NCBI GenBank assembly: GCA_014155875.1
Contig: JACEFZ010028130.1
Span: forward strand, 326,001 to 390,000
Reading direction: 5' to 3'
Length of the DNA: 64,000 nucleotides
DNA from: Cepaea nemoralis
Lineage: Eukaryota > Mollusca > Gastropoda > Stylommatophora > Helicidae
Below, in pieces: positions 38,340-52,154 of the stretch (within the stretch, counting starts at the first letter, position 1; each line of letters opens with the position of its first letter). The notes beneath the pieces are model-generated. The model was not told where the DNA came from, searched no databases, and saw only the letters and a program-made list of their open reading frames with translations. The position numbers were made by a program, and so were the translations under genes.

Positions 38340-40937
38340 TAGCCAAGACTTTAACAAAGTTAAGGGAGGTAGCAATTATATTGGACCGGCAAACATCAAA
38401 ATCTGGTCAAATATATTGGGCAGTGTCAGACGGAGTTCTACTAGTTAAATTAAACGGCAGACCTTTTTACATAAATGGTATATGCCCCAACAGGAGAATC
38501 CAGTGAAGATAGTGTAGAAGAATTTTATAATGACATAGTCTGCTTTAAAGAATTGTAAAAATTCAGAAATAAACATCATAATAGGGGACTTCAATTCAAA
38601 AGTAGGAAATCAAGGTGATAGATACAGTAGGAAACTATGGTTTAGGAGAGAGAAATGAAAGAGGATACAGAGTTGTAGAGTGGGCTAAAGAGCAGGAAAT
38701 GATTGTAGGAAACGCCTGGTTTAAGCAACACCCAAGAAGATTATGGACACGGAGGAGTCGTGATAGCATGATTAGAGAATAGACTGATTACATTTTGATT
38801 ATCAGAAGATTTAGAAATGCTCTAACAATAGCAAAAACAGTTCAGGTGCTGATTTTTATAGTGACCACTTACTTACAGGAACATTGAGAATAAAGTTAAA
38901 GAAAGTCAACTATAAAACAAGAAACACTAAACATGATTTGTGTACATTGAGTAACGACAAGGAAATACAAAACAAATTCAACATTGAAGTACAGAACAGA
39001 TTTGATATATTGTCTGATCTAGAGATTCTATTCTAGGATGTTGATGATCAATGGGAAATGTTGAAGAATTCAATCAGTTTGGGTGCAGAAACAACTATTC
39101 CAAAATTGAAGAAGGTGGGTCGTAAGAAATGGATGACTGAAGAAATTTTACAACTAATGGAAACAAGAAGACTCAACAAAAATAATTCTGCCAAATATGA
39201 AGAAATTCACAGAAAAGTCAGAATATTATGTAAGGAGGCACCAAAAATAAAATAAAAAAACATAAAAAAAAAGAAAAAAGAAAAGAAGCATAGCTTGAGA
39301 AAAATTGCTTAGACATTGAAAAACACCATAACAGTCACAATACCAAATTAGTGCACACAAGAATTCAGGAACTTACTAATAAAAGAACAAGTACATCGGC
39401 AGGCTGCCTAAAAACTAAAGATGGAAATTTTGAAGATTGAGGTTCGAAATGTTCTTAAACATATGTAAGCTGGCAAGGCCCCCGTTTCAGATAACATCAC
39501 AATAGAAATAATTAAAGCTTTAGAAGAATATGGAATAGATCAAGTCACCAGACTGCTGAACTCATTATATGATACCGGACATATACCTTATGAATTATGT
39601 AATTCTGAATGTATTGCAATCCCCAAAAAAAAATCAGGAGCCCTGGAATGTGATCAACATAGAAAACTTATTATAATGAGTCACATCACAAAGATTTTGC
39701 TAGGAATTATCATGCAAAGAAAAAGTGAGGAAGACAATATAACCTGAAATAGGGGAAGAACAATGCGGGTTTGTAGAAGGAAAGGCTACAGTAAATGATG
39801 TGTATATGCTGCGTTCAGTTATTGAACGTGCTATATAAGTAAGCAAAGATATACACCTTTGCTTTATTGACTACACAAAGGCTTTCGATAGAGTAAGACA
39901 TGTCAACATGGTAGATATGCTTGCAGATCTACACATTGATGGGAAAGACATTAGACTTATAAAAAAAGCATATATTGGAAACAACAATCTGCCATAAGGA
40001 TTGAAAATAAAGTGGGACAGTATCATCCTATTAAGAGAGGTTTTAGGCAGGGATGTGTAATGTCTCAAGATCTTTTTTCCCTATGCAGTGAAAATATTTT
40101 CAGAAATGTAGAAGATATAAACGTAATCAGCATTGGAGGACGAAACATCAATAACATTAGATATGCAGATGATACAGTATTGATCGCAGCCAATAAGCAG
40201 GATCTGCAACAATTAGTAGATGCGGTTGTTGCACACAGTGAACAACTGGGATTAGAATTAAATTGTAAAAAGACACAGATTATGGTCGTCACTAGGAATA
40301 ACGAAATACCACAATGTATATACAAGTAAATGGGAATATTCTTCAACAAGTGAATCGGTACAATTATCTCGGTAACAGTCATAACATCTGATGGGAGATG
40401 ACTTGTAGAGATTAGAACGAGAATCGCCATGGCGAAAGTAGCCTTTAGCAAGATGAAAAACATACTGACCAATAAAAAGATGTCAATTGAAACGAGAAAA
40501 AGAGTGTTGGGGATGTATATAGAACCTGTTCTTTTGTATGGAATGTGAAACTTGGACAATAAGCAGTCAAGCTGAAAAACATCTGATGGCTGCAGAAATG
40601 TGGTTTATGGGGAAAATGCAAAGAATACCATGGACAGACAGAAGAACGAATGACCAAGTACTAGCAGAAGACAAATGAAAATCGTAAATTGATTAGAGAA
40701 AGTAGACGCAGACAGTCAAAATTTTTTGGACATGTTATGAGAAGAAATGGATTGGAGAACTTAGTCGTAACTGGCAAGATCAAAGGGAACAGACCAAGAG
40801 GAAGACCGAGAAGTAAATACCTGGATGGCTTGGCCATATGGCATGGTCGATACAGGAACACTGAGCTGATCCACGACTCTGGTGATCGAGTGAAATGGCG
40901 AGTCATGACCTCTCACGCCTTCCGGCATGACACATGA
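38340..40937 (+). pseudogene. RTE-like LINE, near complete but broken (family 2)
   Basis: An apurinic endonuclease and reverse transcriptase in the order of RTE-like LINEs. Endonuclease words are YWAVSDGVLLVKLNGRPF near 38410-38470, an APTGESSEDSVEEFYND reading near 38490-38535, and GDFNSKVGNQ near 38585. Then come GRKKWMTEEI (39119), IAIPKKKSGALE (39615) and IDYTKAFDRVR (39865-39900). The catalytic YADD is at 40162-40173, and the C terminus is FFGHVMRRNGLENLVVTGK to WRVMTSHAFRHDT (stop at 40935-40937). More than ten stops and frameshifts make it inactive. It is the best internal reference for the other family 2 copies. Confidence 0.85.
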
Positions 40938-40949
40938 TTGATTTAATAA

Positions 40950-43900
40950 AGTTTGTAGTTCGAAGAGCCCCGTACCACAGTGAAGAGAACTTCTCTAAAG
41001 GAGACTGGTTATGCTAATAAATTTGCTTAATATTGTTATAGTAAACTATGTTGAGTTTGAATGTATATAGATAACTAATAATGTACAAATCACACGGGAA
41101 ACTGCAGACCGTAACTTACAACGGAATATATTAACTGATTCACTGCCAAGCGGCACTTTATTGACAGAATGGAACACCCTGTTACTGTCACCCGCCACTT
41201 TATTGACATAATGTTGACAGTTGTGTTTCATTTGTCTTATTTTCCACAGTTTTTAGTGCCCGGTAAGTGAAAATTTACACACAGAATAGATATGCCTTTG
41301 ACAAGACACGTGGATTAAGCTTTGTGATAGTAGATTAAGTAGAGTTAGCTTCATGAAAGTTGTTTGTTTTTATCATTTTAGTAATGGTAACTAGCAATGG
41401 TTCACGACTCGTCGATTTACGCCAGATAGTCGTGTTAAAGGAGTTTAGATTATAGTTATTCTGATTGATTGTAAAACTGAAAGCACGTACAGTAATGTGG
41501 TTATTCAGTTAAAGTATTTAGTATTATGGAAAACAAACCTAACACTATTAACAGCGACAGTCTGTCCTCATATGAAGGCACATGTCGAATTAGGATAGCT
41601 CTAAGGGGCCACACTTGTACTTGTGGCGTGGAAGAAAAAAAAAGAAACTAAAAGGATTAAAACTCAAGATGTCTAGGGTCCAGGGTATTGATAAACAAGA
41701 CAAAGATCCCTTGTGTCGGAAGGCCAGCGAACCGCACAAGCCTAGAAGAGTGATCAGAGAAGTATTATGGAATATTTCCCCATTCTAAATAGTATGAATA
41801 AAGATACTGGGTTTCCGTGCACAAGGTATGAGAAGTCCTGGGTAGTCACTGGGAAAAACCAGAGGATTTAGCTCTACTCTTTAATTAAGATTTCACCCTA
41901 GTTGTAACCCTTCCACAGGGGACTTCTATTTATTAAAATAAATACACAACGTCTGTTTGAACAAATAGCCACAACAGGCAACTGCTAATTTTATCAACTA
42001 TCAAGTAATCACAAGCACAGTTTATAGTTTTTCAAGTGTATTGAATGGACCTTTGGTGGAGGATGAATATCATGGATTTGCACATGTTGCACAACAAATG
42101 TTTACATAATTCCACCATTTAATTCCATTTCTGAAATTGTTCATAATAAACTAAAAGTGTTCATTTCACATTTCGTTGTCTTTAAGTGGTAATGTTCATT
42201 CGTGTAACTACACAGGGTGTGTGTTGATATATATGTATTAAAGTGTATAGTTCATAGATAGGAACATCCAGTTGAGCAAATAACATAAATAAGGAACTGG
42301 GTTGTCATCAAGTAAAGACGAACCATCACAGGGGAATATGGACGTTAAAAAAGATACACGTCCCCGCATGAATACGATTGTCAAGTTCACTCAGAACATT
42401 AATAATAGGAAGAGTATCATCTTTGCATAGCAGACGTCTTATTCAGTCCCATCATGCTCTGTCATGTCTCGTCCTGTCCATAACTCATCTAAAGTCATCA
42501 ATCATCCAACATGCACAATTATGAAACATACAACAAAATTAACACATATCTTGTCATAAATCATGATCACAAGAATCATTCAAGGAGGCATTTAGATAAA
42601 TATCTCATCATGTCAACAGAATTCGAACACACTGAATGTGAAATTGTCTTTGCCAGTCCATCTCCATTGAATGGGGTTAAAGACGCAAATTCTAACATCT
42701 GTTCCTTCCACATGCTTATAGTTGCAACATACCCAGTGAATCTGCCTTCTGATGTTCGCTCAAAATTTGGCATAGAGCTGAACGTAAATCTTCGTCAGAC
42801 TAGTTACAGCATAAATTCATGCTGGCCTTAAATGCAACGTCCTTGTAAAACAGCGCACTATCTAACTTAGTGTTTCCTGTTAACATGAGAAATCATCTTT
42901 AACACGAATATATTATCCCTTAAATATTCCAAGAGCATAACTAAGAAAAGATGTGTGAAAGTTGAATAAGTGCACATCATGTCCATATAGCAACCCATAA
43001 GAATAGTCTTTACAGTACGGAGAAGACTCCTTATCAAGTGAAAAATCAAGACATGGTTTTTACAGCTAATGATGAGCACACATTAGAAGTTACTGAAGCT
43101 CAAGAAGTAAAAGATAATAATTTGCCTTTTAAAGCAAGATAAACTATTGTAGCTTTCAGAATATTCCATCCTAAGAGAAGAGAGTCCAAGCATGGCAAGA
43201 TACTGTTTGACTTAGCATAGTAATTCAATTAAAAGTTGGTTACAGCGAGCGAAAAATCAGTGATCCTCAATGAATTAACACATTTCACCGGCACAAATCT
43301 GCACAATATTACACAGCACTTTTCTCACATCTTTAGTATTATAAAAATGTTCAAAGCGATACATTTACCATGCAGTCCAAGAGAGCGTAGGTTAGGTAAA
43401 AGAGGAATAAGACTATTAGGATGGGCGAAAACCACAGACGAAAGTCTGTTGTGTCTCTCCTAGTCCATGATGAAAAATTGAAATGGTGAAGATTTAAACT
43501 GTTCTCTAACTTTATGTGAGGCTGGCCTGCACTGACTACATCACCAATAGTTGTCTTGCCATCACAATCACGCCACTACCCTCCAATAAGAATTATCCAT
43601 CTTGTGATAGACATGTGTCAACAATTTTCTCGAAGGTTCATGGACTATTTTTGCTGTTTTCTAGCAACACACGTTTGCCTTGAGAAATGATTATACCATA
43701 GTCTTGAACTATGCCGTGACAGTCAAAGGTTATCCAATCACACAGTGGTTTTGGTAGGGCCGTTCATGAAATCAAGACTGGTTGCCTAGCGAAGTCAAGT
43801 TTATTTTTATATCTGACTTCATCAGACTCTAGCGTCGGTTGTATGTATGACAAGACGTTATATAATTAAACTTGCCAAGTTATTTTTGTCCGTGTCACTC

Positions 43901-44055
43901 TGGACCAGCGTTACAGTTTTTGAACTGTTGATTTGTCAAGTATAGAAAAACATGAGATGATTGAAATCCATAATATCATAGTGCCCCTAAGTTTACTTTG
44001 CTTATCAAAAATAAGCTGAAGGATATTTAAATAATTAAATTTAAAAGAATAATAA
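40950..44055. other. long AT-rich stretch without recognised features
   Basis: Three kilobases with no element or gene I can name. Open frames of up to 106 codons (for example 42511-42831) lack familiar motifs. Confidence 0.4.
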
Positions 44056-44312
44056 TTCAATCAATCAGGTGCCGTCTCCACAATGAAGGTTGGCTGCAAT
44101 GGATCTCCAACACTGTCTGTCTCTCGCCTTGACTGTTCATTCTGTCAGGCATGATGATCGTCCATCTCTTGATGTTATCTTCCAACTTGTGTCATTGTCT
44201 ACCTCTTGCACGCTTGCCCTCAACCTTGCCTTCCAGTATGGTTTTTATAAGAGTATCATGTCTTTTGACGTGGCCAAAATATTTCACTTGCCTCCTCTTT
44301 ATTTCTTTCATC

Positions 44313-44317
<5 letters not shown>

Positions 44318-44381
<64 letters not shown>
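44318..44381. repeat. (CT)n/(GA)n microsatellite inside the LINE frame
   Basis: About 64 bases of CT repeats lie within the RT C-terminal region, giving an Arg-Glu repeat between LGMK and LMKEIKRRQVK on the reverse strand without closing the frame. Confidence 0.95.
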
Positions 44382-44384
<3 letters not shown>

Positions 44385-45724
44385 ATTCCCAGTTTTTCTT
44401 GAACCTCTGCATTTAATTGTTTTTGTTTCCGTGAAATACGACATATTCGTCTGTATATCCACATCTCCAGGGCGTCTATGCCACTTTCTAGTTGCTTGTT
44501 CAATGTCCAGGCTTCCGCACCATACAGTAGCGTTGAATATACGTAGCATTTGACAATTCTCATTTTTAATGCGTTATTAATCTCTCTATGATGTTAATAC
44601 TGATTTCATGCTAATGAAAGCATTTTTGGCCATTCCTATTCTATTTTTGATTTCTATTTCACTTCTGCCATCATCTGTTATTATATGTCCAAGATAAGAG
44701 AAACTTTTTACTTGTTCTAGTATCTGCCCGTTTACTGTGATGTTCATTGATGACCTTTCCTGTTCACTGCTAATTATCATAGTTTTTGTTTTTTGGATGT
44801 TAATATCTAATAATAATCTAATATCTAATATTCTGCACTATGCCTGTTTACTTGTTCCACTAGGTTTTGCAACTCTTGCTCACTTTCTGCTAGTAACACG
44901 GTATCGTCAGCATATCTAAGATTGTTTATGATTCTTCCATTGATGTTGAGTCCAGGCATTTCAACTTGTTTAAAAATTCTTTGTGTATAAGTTGAAGAGG
45001 CTTGGGGACAATACACATCCCTGCCGTACTCCTCTTTTATCTCTATAGGCGACGAATAGTTATTACCGCATCTAACTAGACGCCACTTGTTCCCAGTACA
45101 AGTTACTAATAAGTCTGATGTCCTTTCCGTCTACTCCTATATCTTGAAGGCACGTAATTAGTCGTTCATGTTGTACTCTATCAAAAGCTTTCTTGTAGTC
45201 TATAAAACAAACATATACCTTTTTTGAACTTCTATATATTTTTCAATTAACATCCTCAAACAGATAATTGCTTCTCTGGTGCCGCTGTTTTTGCGGAACC
45301 CAAATTGTTCTTCAGCTACTTCCTCATCTAATTTTATGTAGAATTCTTTCTTGTATGACCTTGAGTAGTATCTTAGTTATGTGGCTCATGAAGCTAATAG
45401 TTTTTAATCCTCACACTCAACAGCTCTTGGCTTCTTCGGTAGTGTGATGAAAATGGGGATGTAACCAGTATTATATATATATATATATCATTACATAATT
45501 CTGTGATAGTTTCAATGCCAAAGCTGGATAAGGATTTTATAATCTCTGGTGTTATCTTGTCAGGACCTGCAGCCTTTCCTTCTTTCATCTTTTTAATAGC
45601 CTTTTCTAATTCAGCCGTTAATACTTTTGGTCCATCATGAGTATTATACAATGTTGGTCTATTGACCCTGTTGTCCCAGAATAAATCTTCTGTGTATTCT
45701 GTCCATCTTTTTATTATGTCAGTG

Positions 45725-45844
<120 letters not shown>

Positions 45845-46135
45845 GAATCTCCGTCTGTCTGTCTGTGTGTCCTTTATGCGTTCGGGAACGGTCCATCCGA
45901 TTGAGATGTAATTTTCTACACGTCTTCTAATCATTCCCGTGCAGCCAACTGTCATAGTTTTTTTTAGTGTACAAACATATTTTCTTATTATTATTTAATA
46001 TTTAATTTACATTATATTGTATATATAGCGAGGGGACATAACTTCTAATAGAATTGCTATATATGTAAAATTGTTGCATATTTCTCAAATAGATGGACCT
46101 TTTCGCTGCAGTTATCTACAGTCATATGCGTTATA

Positions 46136-46552
46136 ATCCTCCTCCCCCTTCTCTTCCTCCCCCTCCTCCTCCTCCTCCCTCTTCCTCCCTCCTCGCTCTC
46201 CTCCTCGCTCTCCTCCTCCTCCTCCCTCCTCCTCCACCTCTCTCCTCCTCCCTTGTCCCTCCTCCTCCTCCCTTCTCCCCCTCCTCCTCCTCCCTCTTCC
46301 TCCTCCCCCTTCTCCTCCTCCCTCCTTCTCCCTCATCCTCCTCCCTCCTTCTCCCTCCTCCATCTTCCTCCTCCTCCTTCTCCATCCTTCTCCCTCTTCC
46401 TCCTCCATCCTCCTCTCTCCTCCTCCCCCTCCTCCTCCCTCCTCCTCCTCTCTCCTCCTCCTCCTGCCTCCTCCTCCTAATCCCTCCTACTCCTCCCTCC
46501 TCCTCCTGTCTCCTCCTGCTCCCTCCTGCTCCCTCCTCCTGCTCCCTCCGCA
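46136..46552 (+). repeat. polypyrimidine tract inside Helitron 4
   Basis: About 0.42 kb of (TCC)n-rich sequence, a shorter version of those in Helitrons 2 and 3. Confidence 0.95.
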
Positions 46553-48225
46553 GAATATGAATTAAATTATATGCTCCCCACCAGGGTCTGGGCGAAGCCG
46601 GGCCGGGTCGTCTTTTTGGGAACGGGAACGGGAGCAGGGGCCGAATATGAATTAAATAAGACGCTCCATTTACCCAAGTTAATTGTTGGGGGAAGATGTA
46701 AAGATCTTTCAAGTGCTCTTTCTAATAATAGACAGACAGACAGCCAGACAGTAGATAGTCGGGAACGGAAACGGGAGCTTATATGACTACTTATATGAAT
46801 TAAATGAGATGCCCCCCATCAGGGTCTGGGCGAAGCCGGGCCGGGTCAGACAGATAGACAGACAGATAGAGAGGCAGACAGATATATAGTCGGGAACGGG
46901 AACGGGAACTTATATGACTACTTATATGAATTAAATGAGATGCTCCCCATCAGGGACTGGGCGAAGCCGGGCGGGTCAGCTATTTAATTATAATTTCTCC
47001 ATTTTTTCCTTTGATACAACTGTTTCCTGTTATATTATTTTTTATTCTTTATACATCGTTTCATGTGTTTATGTAATTTTTTCGAGTTGTATCTTATTTC
47101 CAGATCCTCTGTTTCTGTGCATTGTTTCTGAAACCACTCTTCTTTGGCAACTCTGAACATGTGACGTATTTCTATGCCTTTTAATATATACTCTGGGGTG
47201 TTCTTTGCTTTCTTTCTTTGAGTAATTTTACTTAAGATTTCATCAGTTATCCATATTTGTTTTTTCTCATTTATCTTCACTGACAAGGTGGTATTTGCAA
47301 TCTGAATACTGGTTTTGACACTTTCCCATTTTGTATTAATTTTATCCTCAGGATTTTCACGTCTATATTATTCCATACTTTCAATGATTAACCCACCATA
47401 TCTATGTTTTACTTCAACAATGTATAGTTGACTAATTTATGGTTGTTTCAATGCCGATATATCTACTTCGATATCCTTATTCCTGGGTTTTTAAGTTTTA
47501 TTTGTAATTTTAAGACTACAGAATTATGGCCAGAGTTGACATCAGCACCAAGGTATGTTTTGGCATTTTTAACATTGATATTAATTCTATTTCTAATCAT
47601 AATGTAGTCAATTGGGTTTCTTGTTCTATCTCCAGGGCTTTTCCATTTATACAGTTTCTTAGGGTTATGTTGGAAAAATGTGTTACAAACAATACGATTG
47701 TTTTCTTCCCAGAACTGGATCAGCCGGTCTCCTCTGACGTTTCTGTTCCCTATACCATATTGTCCTACTATCTGCTTATATTTATTTTTTCCAACTGCTG
47801 CGTTCATGTCTCCCATGACAATTAGGACCTCTGATGATTTTACAACTGTTAGTGTTTGTTGTAGATCTTTATAATATTCTTCTAGCTGTTCATCACTATA
47901 ATCAGTTGAACGGTCTTGCTTTAATTTTGAGAAGTATCATCCTATCTTTATGAGTCCAGAATCCACTAATATTTTTCTCTAAATTTCGTTTGATTAAACT
48001 TCCTACTCCTTTCTCGTGATGATCTCCTCCTGAGTTTATGAATATGTAATCTTCTCTCCTGATATAACTTGTTTCTGTCCATCTTGTTTCAGATACGCCT
48101 AAGAATCTAAATTCATGTTTTTTTTTGCTTCTGCGATAAGGTTATCAAACTTCCTGCTTGATATAGGGTGCGTACGTTCCACGTACCAGTTCTCAGACTT
48201 TTCCTTCTACTTTTCAGGTAGGTAT

Positions 48226-49200
48226 TGTCAGAATGCACTATTGTAAAAGAATTTGGGATGCATTCGTCATTATGCACTTCCTTATTCACTATAGGAGTTG
48301 TCTCTTCCCTGTGAATATTTACAACAGGCTCATCTCCAGAGGGCCAAGAATTACCTGTATCGCTTTTTTCTTATTGTTGAGTTACCATTCATGTCTTTGG
48401 GATATTACATGGTGAGGTCCCAGTCTCTTCCACGATGGCCAGCCATGTTCACCATCATGTCCTGAACACGCCTCATGTGTGCCACACACCCTGCTGTTTC
48501 GCTTTCGAAGACGTTGATCTATTTAGATTCATTGTCTTCTCCACCGTCCCAGTCTGTAAGTACTAGGGATGGACATTCCCGTAGTAGGATATTACCCCTA
48601 CTTCACTCATGTAGTTTAACCAGTCAGCCAAGACTGTTGCCCGTCGTGTGGCCACCACCGTACACAAGCGGTATTCGTGGAGCCATACATGAGCTAGGTA
48701 AAGAGATGGGAACCAAATAGGATCCTGGTTTATCCCTTGGGATATGGCTGCCACTCACTGTGAGGTATTATCCCTCTCTCTTTACCCGACACTGCGAATA
48801 ATAATTATAACTAAATAAAATATAGTGTATATATTGTTTTTCAGTATAAATCCTGCCTCGTGTGTTCCTGACATTTTCCATTTTGTGTGAAAATGATGTG
48901 CTTGAAAATATGTTTTAATTGGTGTTATGGAGCAGTTCTAGTGATATTGGTGAAGAAATGTGGTGTATTTATCATTATTCAGTAAATGTTATTGGATTAT
49001 CATCAGCGATTTAGGAGTAGTGCCTTGGTAAGTGGACATGTTGCATAACTGTCACCTCTGTCTTCAATGTTTTTACATCTGCTAATATTATTATTATTAT
49101 ATTTCTAACCTATAGCAATACCAACGCGTTCTTTGTGCAATCATCTTTAATTTGACATACAATACAATATATCTGCTACAATTTTAACAATGTTTATCAA
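48226..49200. other. unassigned DNA, possible LINE 5' leader
   Basis: 48226-48790 lies directly upstream of the family 1 LINE on its strand and may be its 5' untranslated region. No conserved protein was recognised. Confidence 0.3.
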
Positions 49201-49201
49201 T

Positions 49202-49716
49202 GTGTATTTACCAATTTACATGCAGATGCGAGGCCATCTACATAGGTAGAACTGAGCGACAGTTACATTGCAGGGTTTCGGAACACATTCCGAATTGGTT
49301 GGACAAGATACTACACACAGAAGATGGTAGCCTAGGCAGGCCGACACACCGGAACAGTCCAGCTTCATCGGTCGGGAGACATGTGCTCGAGAGTGGTCAC
49401 GTGGTTGAATGAAACAGTGCCTTCCGTGTGTTGTTCAACACACAAAGTAGTCGATTGTTAAAGTTTGCTGAAGCTATAATAATCAACCTTCGTAAGCCGT
49501 CCTTGTGCAAGCAGAAAGACATGTTAGTCAGTTTAAAATTACCGTGGTAGACAATCTACATTACTGTGAGAACATGTGTATATTTCAGTTTGAAGGATTT
49601 ATCTTGTTAATGCACGTAAGTTGTGTGATTTCTGCAGTATGTACCTGACGAGATGCAGCGAAATATGCCAGGCAATAAATCGTGCAATCTATTGTTTGTG
49701 TCTTCGTTATTCAAAT
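49202..49716 (+). mobile_element. partial Penelope-like copy forming the upstream terminal repeat
   Basis: This is the 3' end of a Penelope-like unit, nearly identical to 51808-52320 and in direct orientation. It encodes the GIY-YIG region (CIYQFTCRCEAIYIGRTERQ) but the frame stops at 49410-49412, where the full copy has Lys-Arg. Penelope elements commonly carry such a truncated upstream copy, called a pLTR. The boundary with the complete unit is at TTCAAAT (about 49716). Confidence 0.85.
49640..49686 (+). ncRNA. hammerhead ribozyme-like motif in the upstream repeat
   Basis: Core elements are in order: stem I strand UGUAC (49640-49644), CUGACGA (49645-49651), short stem II GAUGCAGC (49652-49659), GAAA (49660-49663), a small GC hairpin, then AUC (49679-49681) as the NUH cleavage triplet and GUGCA (49682-49686), which pairs with UGUAC. 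A15.1 of GAAA pairs with U of AUC. Stem II is very short. Hammerheads are established in Penelope-type terminal repeats. Confidence 0.65.
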
Positions 49717-52154
49717 TCATCACGGGAAAACTTTGTTTTGAATTTCTGAAACGTCGCCTCCCATTACCAACTGTGAAGCGATTGGATGGATTACTCAAGC
49801 TGAAGTGTAAAATATCGGTACAGGAGTGTCGATTGAGATTTCTCGAGGAATGCCTAAAGACGGGAATATTCCCTCACCGGTATTTCAGATCTCTCAGGGC
49901 GGACAGAATATGTCCAACAATAAAAAACCTGAGACGACTGACAAAAAACCAGATAGAAGAAACCCAGTCTAAGCTGACCAACCTCAAGCGCACACACAGT
50001 TCTGCTTACTACGCCACCAAAGAATTGAGCTTGTACGGCTGCTTGAAGTTCACCAAATTCTGTACAGTAACATTGCACAAGGTGAAAATCGCAGAGAATG
50101 CTGGCCTCAACAATTCACTGAGTACTGAAAAGATAACAACGTCAGTACTAGACAACCCAGAGAAGTATGTGAGGAACTTATCGTCATACGTACTCAACAA
50201 CATTGAAACGGAGGCCCTTGCTTACGGATTAAAATTCTGCATAAAGCCCAAACACATTAACCGTGTTGAGTCGCAAGCACAATTTGAAATGTTGTTTGAT
50301 CAAGTCTCCAAGTTATCACCTACTTCTGCTGAGTCGGTCGGGTGGCTGAAGGCCAAACTGGTAGATTTAGAACACCAGTATCACACAACACCCTCTAAAC
50401 AGACATGTCCGCTGACCAACGAACACCTTACTGCCTTAAAAGCGTTAAAGGCTAACAAAACCATCGTAATATTGAAACCTGACAAAGGGAGTGGTGCAGT
50501 ACTTATGGACATGTCAGACTACCAGAGAAAAATGGATGCAATATTATCAGATGCATCTAAATTCAGAGTAGAGCAAATAGTCAACAAGTCAGAGGACCTG
50601 GATGCAAAAATGAGGAAAGAGATCCAGTCACTTGTGAATGCGGGACTCATCAGTGAGGCCACTGCAAAAACGCTCACACCGCGTGGCTCCCAAACTCCTC
50701 AGATGAACGGTCTACCTAAGCTTCACAAGCCCGGCATCCTACTAAGACCGATCCTTTCCATGGTTAACTCCGCACAACACCGAATGGCGAGATGGCTAGC
50801 TGAAATTTTAAAGCCAGTACGACAGTCCTTCGATCCAAGAACACTCAAAGATACATTCGAACTGGTGGAATTATTGGATACTATGGACATAAACAACAAA
50901 CACATAGCATCCATGGATATTGACTCTTTATTCACCAACGTTCCATTAGATGAGACCGTGAATATAATAAGTGAACGCATTAGAGACAAACAACTAAAAC
51001 TAGGCATACCATCAGCTATTCTAGAGAGGCTATTAAAATTATGTACCGCCAACATACAATTCAACTTTCTAAACAAGTCATATCGCCAAATTGACGGAGT
51101 GGCCATGGGGAGCCCACTTGGACCTATTCTAGCGGACATCTTCATGGCACACTTAGAAGAAAAGAGATCCTCAGACATCAATAACTTGGCCTTTTACCGT
51201 CGTTACGTGGACGATATACTAATTATCACCACAGACGAGCTACAAGCAACGTCGTTCCAGGCCACAATGAACGAGACACATAAAAACATCTCTCTATCTA
51301 TGGAACACGAACACAACGAAGCGTTGCCGTTTCTAGATATCCTAATGAGACGTAGAGCAGACGGCACAATTCAAAGATCGGTGTACCGCAAAGAAACATG
51401 GACTGGCCAATACTTAAATTTTCAGAGCTTCGCACCTGTCCAGTACAAACGGGGCTTAGTACGGACCCTGTTTGACCGTGCTAGAAAGATATGCACCCCG
51501 GACACACTGACAGAGGAATTTGAAACTCTGAAGAATGCCTTAAACCTGAATGGGTACTCCACAGGATTTATAAAGCGCCACTGCCAACAGCCCAAACCGA
51601 AACCTGAAGTAACTACAGTACCTAAACTCAAGGTATTCATCCAGCTAACCTTCCGAGGAGATGACGTAATGCAACGTCTGCGGGACAGGCTCACCACAGC
51701 AGTCGGGCGAACTTTCTGTGCTGCAACTCTAGTCATCAGGTACCGAAACACACCGATCCCCATCCCAGCAGTAAAAGAACCTGTAGCTTTGTACGCCAAA
51801 TCAAATTGTATTTACCAATTTACATGCAGATGCGAGGCCATCTACATAGGTAGAACTGAGCGACAGTTACATTGCAGGGTTTCGGAACACATTCCGAATT
51901 GGTTGGACAAGATACTACACACAGAAGATGGTAGCCTAGGCAGGCCGACACACCGGAACAGTCCAGCTTCATCGGTCGGGAGACATGTGCTCGAGAGTGG
52001 TCACGTGGTTAAAAGAAACAGTGCCTTCCGTGTGTTGTTCAACACACAAAGTAGTCGATTGTTAAAGTTTGCTGAAGCTATAATAATCAACCTTCGTAAG
52101 CCGTCCTTGTGCAAGCAGAAAGACATGTTAGTCAGTTTAAAATTACCGTGGTAG
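49653..52154 (+). CDS. Penelope-like element polyprotein (reverse transcriptase plus GIY-YIG nuclease)
   Basis: The only long intact protein frame in the window: 833 codons, a usual length for Penelope-like elements. It encodes a reverse transcriptase that copies the element RNA and a C-terminal nuclease that nicks the target. Seen in order: the N-terminal DKG motif typical of Penelope RT (D277-K278-G279 in LKPDKGSGAVLMD), RT motif A SMDIDSLFTNVP (D422), GVAMGSPLGPILADIF, catalytic YVDD (518-521), LPFLDILMRR, and the GIY-YIG nuclease with IYQF (720-723) and YIGR (731-734), ending with GRHVLESGH. All key residues checked are present, so it may be recently active. The first 21 codons come from the upstream terminal repeat and include the hammerhead-like region. 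The true start could be a later Met. Confidence 0.93.
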   Translation: MQRNMPGNKSCNLLFVSSLFKFITGKLCFEFLKRRLPLPTVKRLDGLLKLKCKISVQECRLRFLEECLKTGIFPHRYFRSLRADRICPTIKNLRRLTKNQIEETQSKLTNLKRTHSSAYYATKELSLYGCLKFTKFCTVTLHKVKIAENAGLNNSLSTEKITTSVLDNPEKYVRNLSSYVLNNIETEALAYGLKFCIKPKHINRVESQAQFEMLFDQVSKLSPTSAESVGWLKAKLVDLEHQYHTTPSKQTCPLTNEHLTALKALKANKTIVILKPDKGSGAVLMDMSDYQRKMDAILSDASKFRVEQIVNKSEDLDAKMRKEIQSLVNAGLISEATAKTLTPRGSQTPQMNGLPKLHKPGILLRPILSMVNSAQHRMARWLAEILKPVRQSFDPRTLKDTFELVELLDTMDINNKHIASMDIDSLFTNVPLDETVNIISERIRDKQLKLGIPSAILERLLKLCTANIQFNFLNKSYRQIDGVAMGSPLGPILADIFMAHLEEKRSSDINNLAFYRRYVDDILIITTDELQATSFQATMNETHKNISLSMEHEHNEALPFLDILMRRRADGTIQRSVYRKETWTGQYLNFQSFAPVQYKRGLVRTLFDRARKICTPDTLTEEFETLKNALNLNGYSTGFIKRHCQQPKPKPEVTTVPKLKVFIQLTFRGDDVMQRLRDRLTTAVGRTFCAATLVIRYRNTPIPIPAVKEPVALYAKSNCIYQFTCRCEAIYIGRTERQLHCRVSEHIPNWLDKILHTEDGSLGRPTHRNSPASSVGRHVLESGHVVKRNSAFRVLFNTQSSRLLKFAEAIIINLRKPSLCKQKDMLVSLKLPW

